Origin: Desulfuromonadales bacterium C00003068
GTDB lineage: Bacteria; Desulfobacterota; Desulfuromonadia; Desulfuromonadales; Desulfuromonadaceae
NCBI GenBank assembly: GCA_001751155.1
Contig: MAXR01000202.1
Location: 1 to 15,528, forward strand
Direction of reading: 5' to 3'
DNA length: 15,528 nucleotides
Part shown: positions 15,268-15,528 of the stretch, one piece after another
How the letters are laid out: the number at the start of each line of letters is the position of its first letter
Position numbering within the stretch: position 1 is the first letter of the stretch
Position numbers and translations under genes: made by a program
Notes under the pieces: generated by a model
Seen by the model: only the letters and a program-made list of their open reading frames with translations
Told to the model about the DNA's origin: nothing
Databases searched by the model: none

Positions 15268-15528
15268 TTAACAGCCTACTGAACCAGAGTCACCGCCAGC
15301 CGTCGGGGCCTGCTCTTCAACAGCATCCTCTGTCGCTTGAATCTGGTACTCAAAGTCGGCGTTCTCAACCTGATTAGCAGCAGTATCGCCAGGCAGCAGG
15401 TCTAGAGCAGCCTCATCAGGATTCAGCGGCTCAACAGCCTTGGTGTGATCAACGTTGTAATTGACGATGCTCATGTAGATCGAAGAATCGGTTGCCCACG
15501 CATCATTAGCCAGCTCGCCACCATTCGC
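15268..15528 (-). CDS. C-terminal end of an unidentified acidic protein (truncated by window edge)
   Basis: The frame is open to the window end, giving 86 C-terminal residues. It begins ANGGELANDAWATDSSIY, then MSIVNYNVDHTKAVEPLNP, then an acidic, low-complexity stretch (DEAALDLLPGD; ENADFEYQIQATEDAVEEQA) and ends in GGDSGSVGC with a C-terminal cysteine. No signal or catalytic motif is visible in this fragment. By position before an ExtI-like porin it could be the rhodanese-like protein ExtH of Geobacter ext clusters, but nothing in these 86 residues proves that. It is likely transcribed with the porin, 68 bases away. No start can be given. Confidence 0.75.
   Translation of the reverse strand, partial: ANGGELANDAWATDSSIYMSIVNYNVDHTKAVEPLNPDEAALDLLPGDTAANQVENADFEYQIQATEDAVEEQAPTAGGDSGSVGC

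Overview
The window looks like chromosomal DNA of an anaerobic, respiring member of the Desulfuromonadales/Geobacterales (a Desulfuromonas-like bacterium is my best guess). This is inferred from a TCA-cycle malate dehydrogenase beside a 2-oxoacid:ferredoxin oxidoreductase, and from a large cluster of multiheme c-type cytochromes with a Rieske/split cytochrome b module and an outer-membrane porin. No sequence search was possible, so family names rest on motifs and gene order.

Positions 1-5743 are plus-strand housekeeping and central metabolism: the 3' end of aspS (1-616), a LysM-domain lipoprotein (661-1299), mdh (1532-2521), and korA-korB (2810-5684), closed by a strong terminator (5708-5743) that works in both directions. 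mdh and korAB supply two oxidative TCA-cycle steps, giving NADH and reduced ferredoxin. The two promoter regions contain repeat or palindromic motifs that could be regulator sites.

Positions 5766-15528 are all on the minus strand. In transcription order they are: the C-terminal end of an unidentified acidic protein (15528-15268), an ExtI-like porin (15199-14018), a terminator (13987-13950) and a possible new promoter (13936-13908), a 12-heme lipoprotein cytochrome (13858-12026), a 10-heme cytochrome (about 12063-10801), a Rieske protein (10849-10457), the N-terminal and C-terminal halves of cytochrome b (10418-9798; 9801-9388), a tetraheme cytochrome (9412-8567), an unidentified Pro/Val-rich lipoprotein (8570-7755), and a PAS-GGDEF-EAL membrane protein (7673-5766). 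From the 12-heme gene to the lipoprotein gene the reading frames mostly overlap or abut, as expected for one translationally coupled operon.

The cluster encodes all parts expected of an electron path across the cell envelope: a quinone-reactive Rieske/cytochrome b complex in the inner membrane, 26 CXXCH heme sites on exported cytochromes, and an outer-membrane beta-barrel. Composition and order resemble the Geobacter ext (extHI...MNOPQS; selenite/tellurite reduction, putative extracellular electron transfer) and Cbc-type clusters. The terminal electron acceptor cannot be read from the sequence. The most notable points are the lack of the PEWY quinol-site motif in the C-terminal cytochrome b half, a shared C-terminal module in the two large cytochromes, a terminator that separates the porin from the cytochromes, and the unassigned Pro/Val-rich lipoprotein coupled to the complex.
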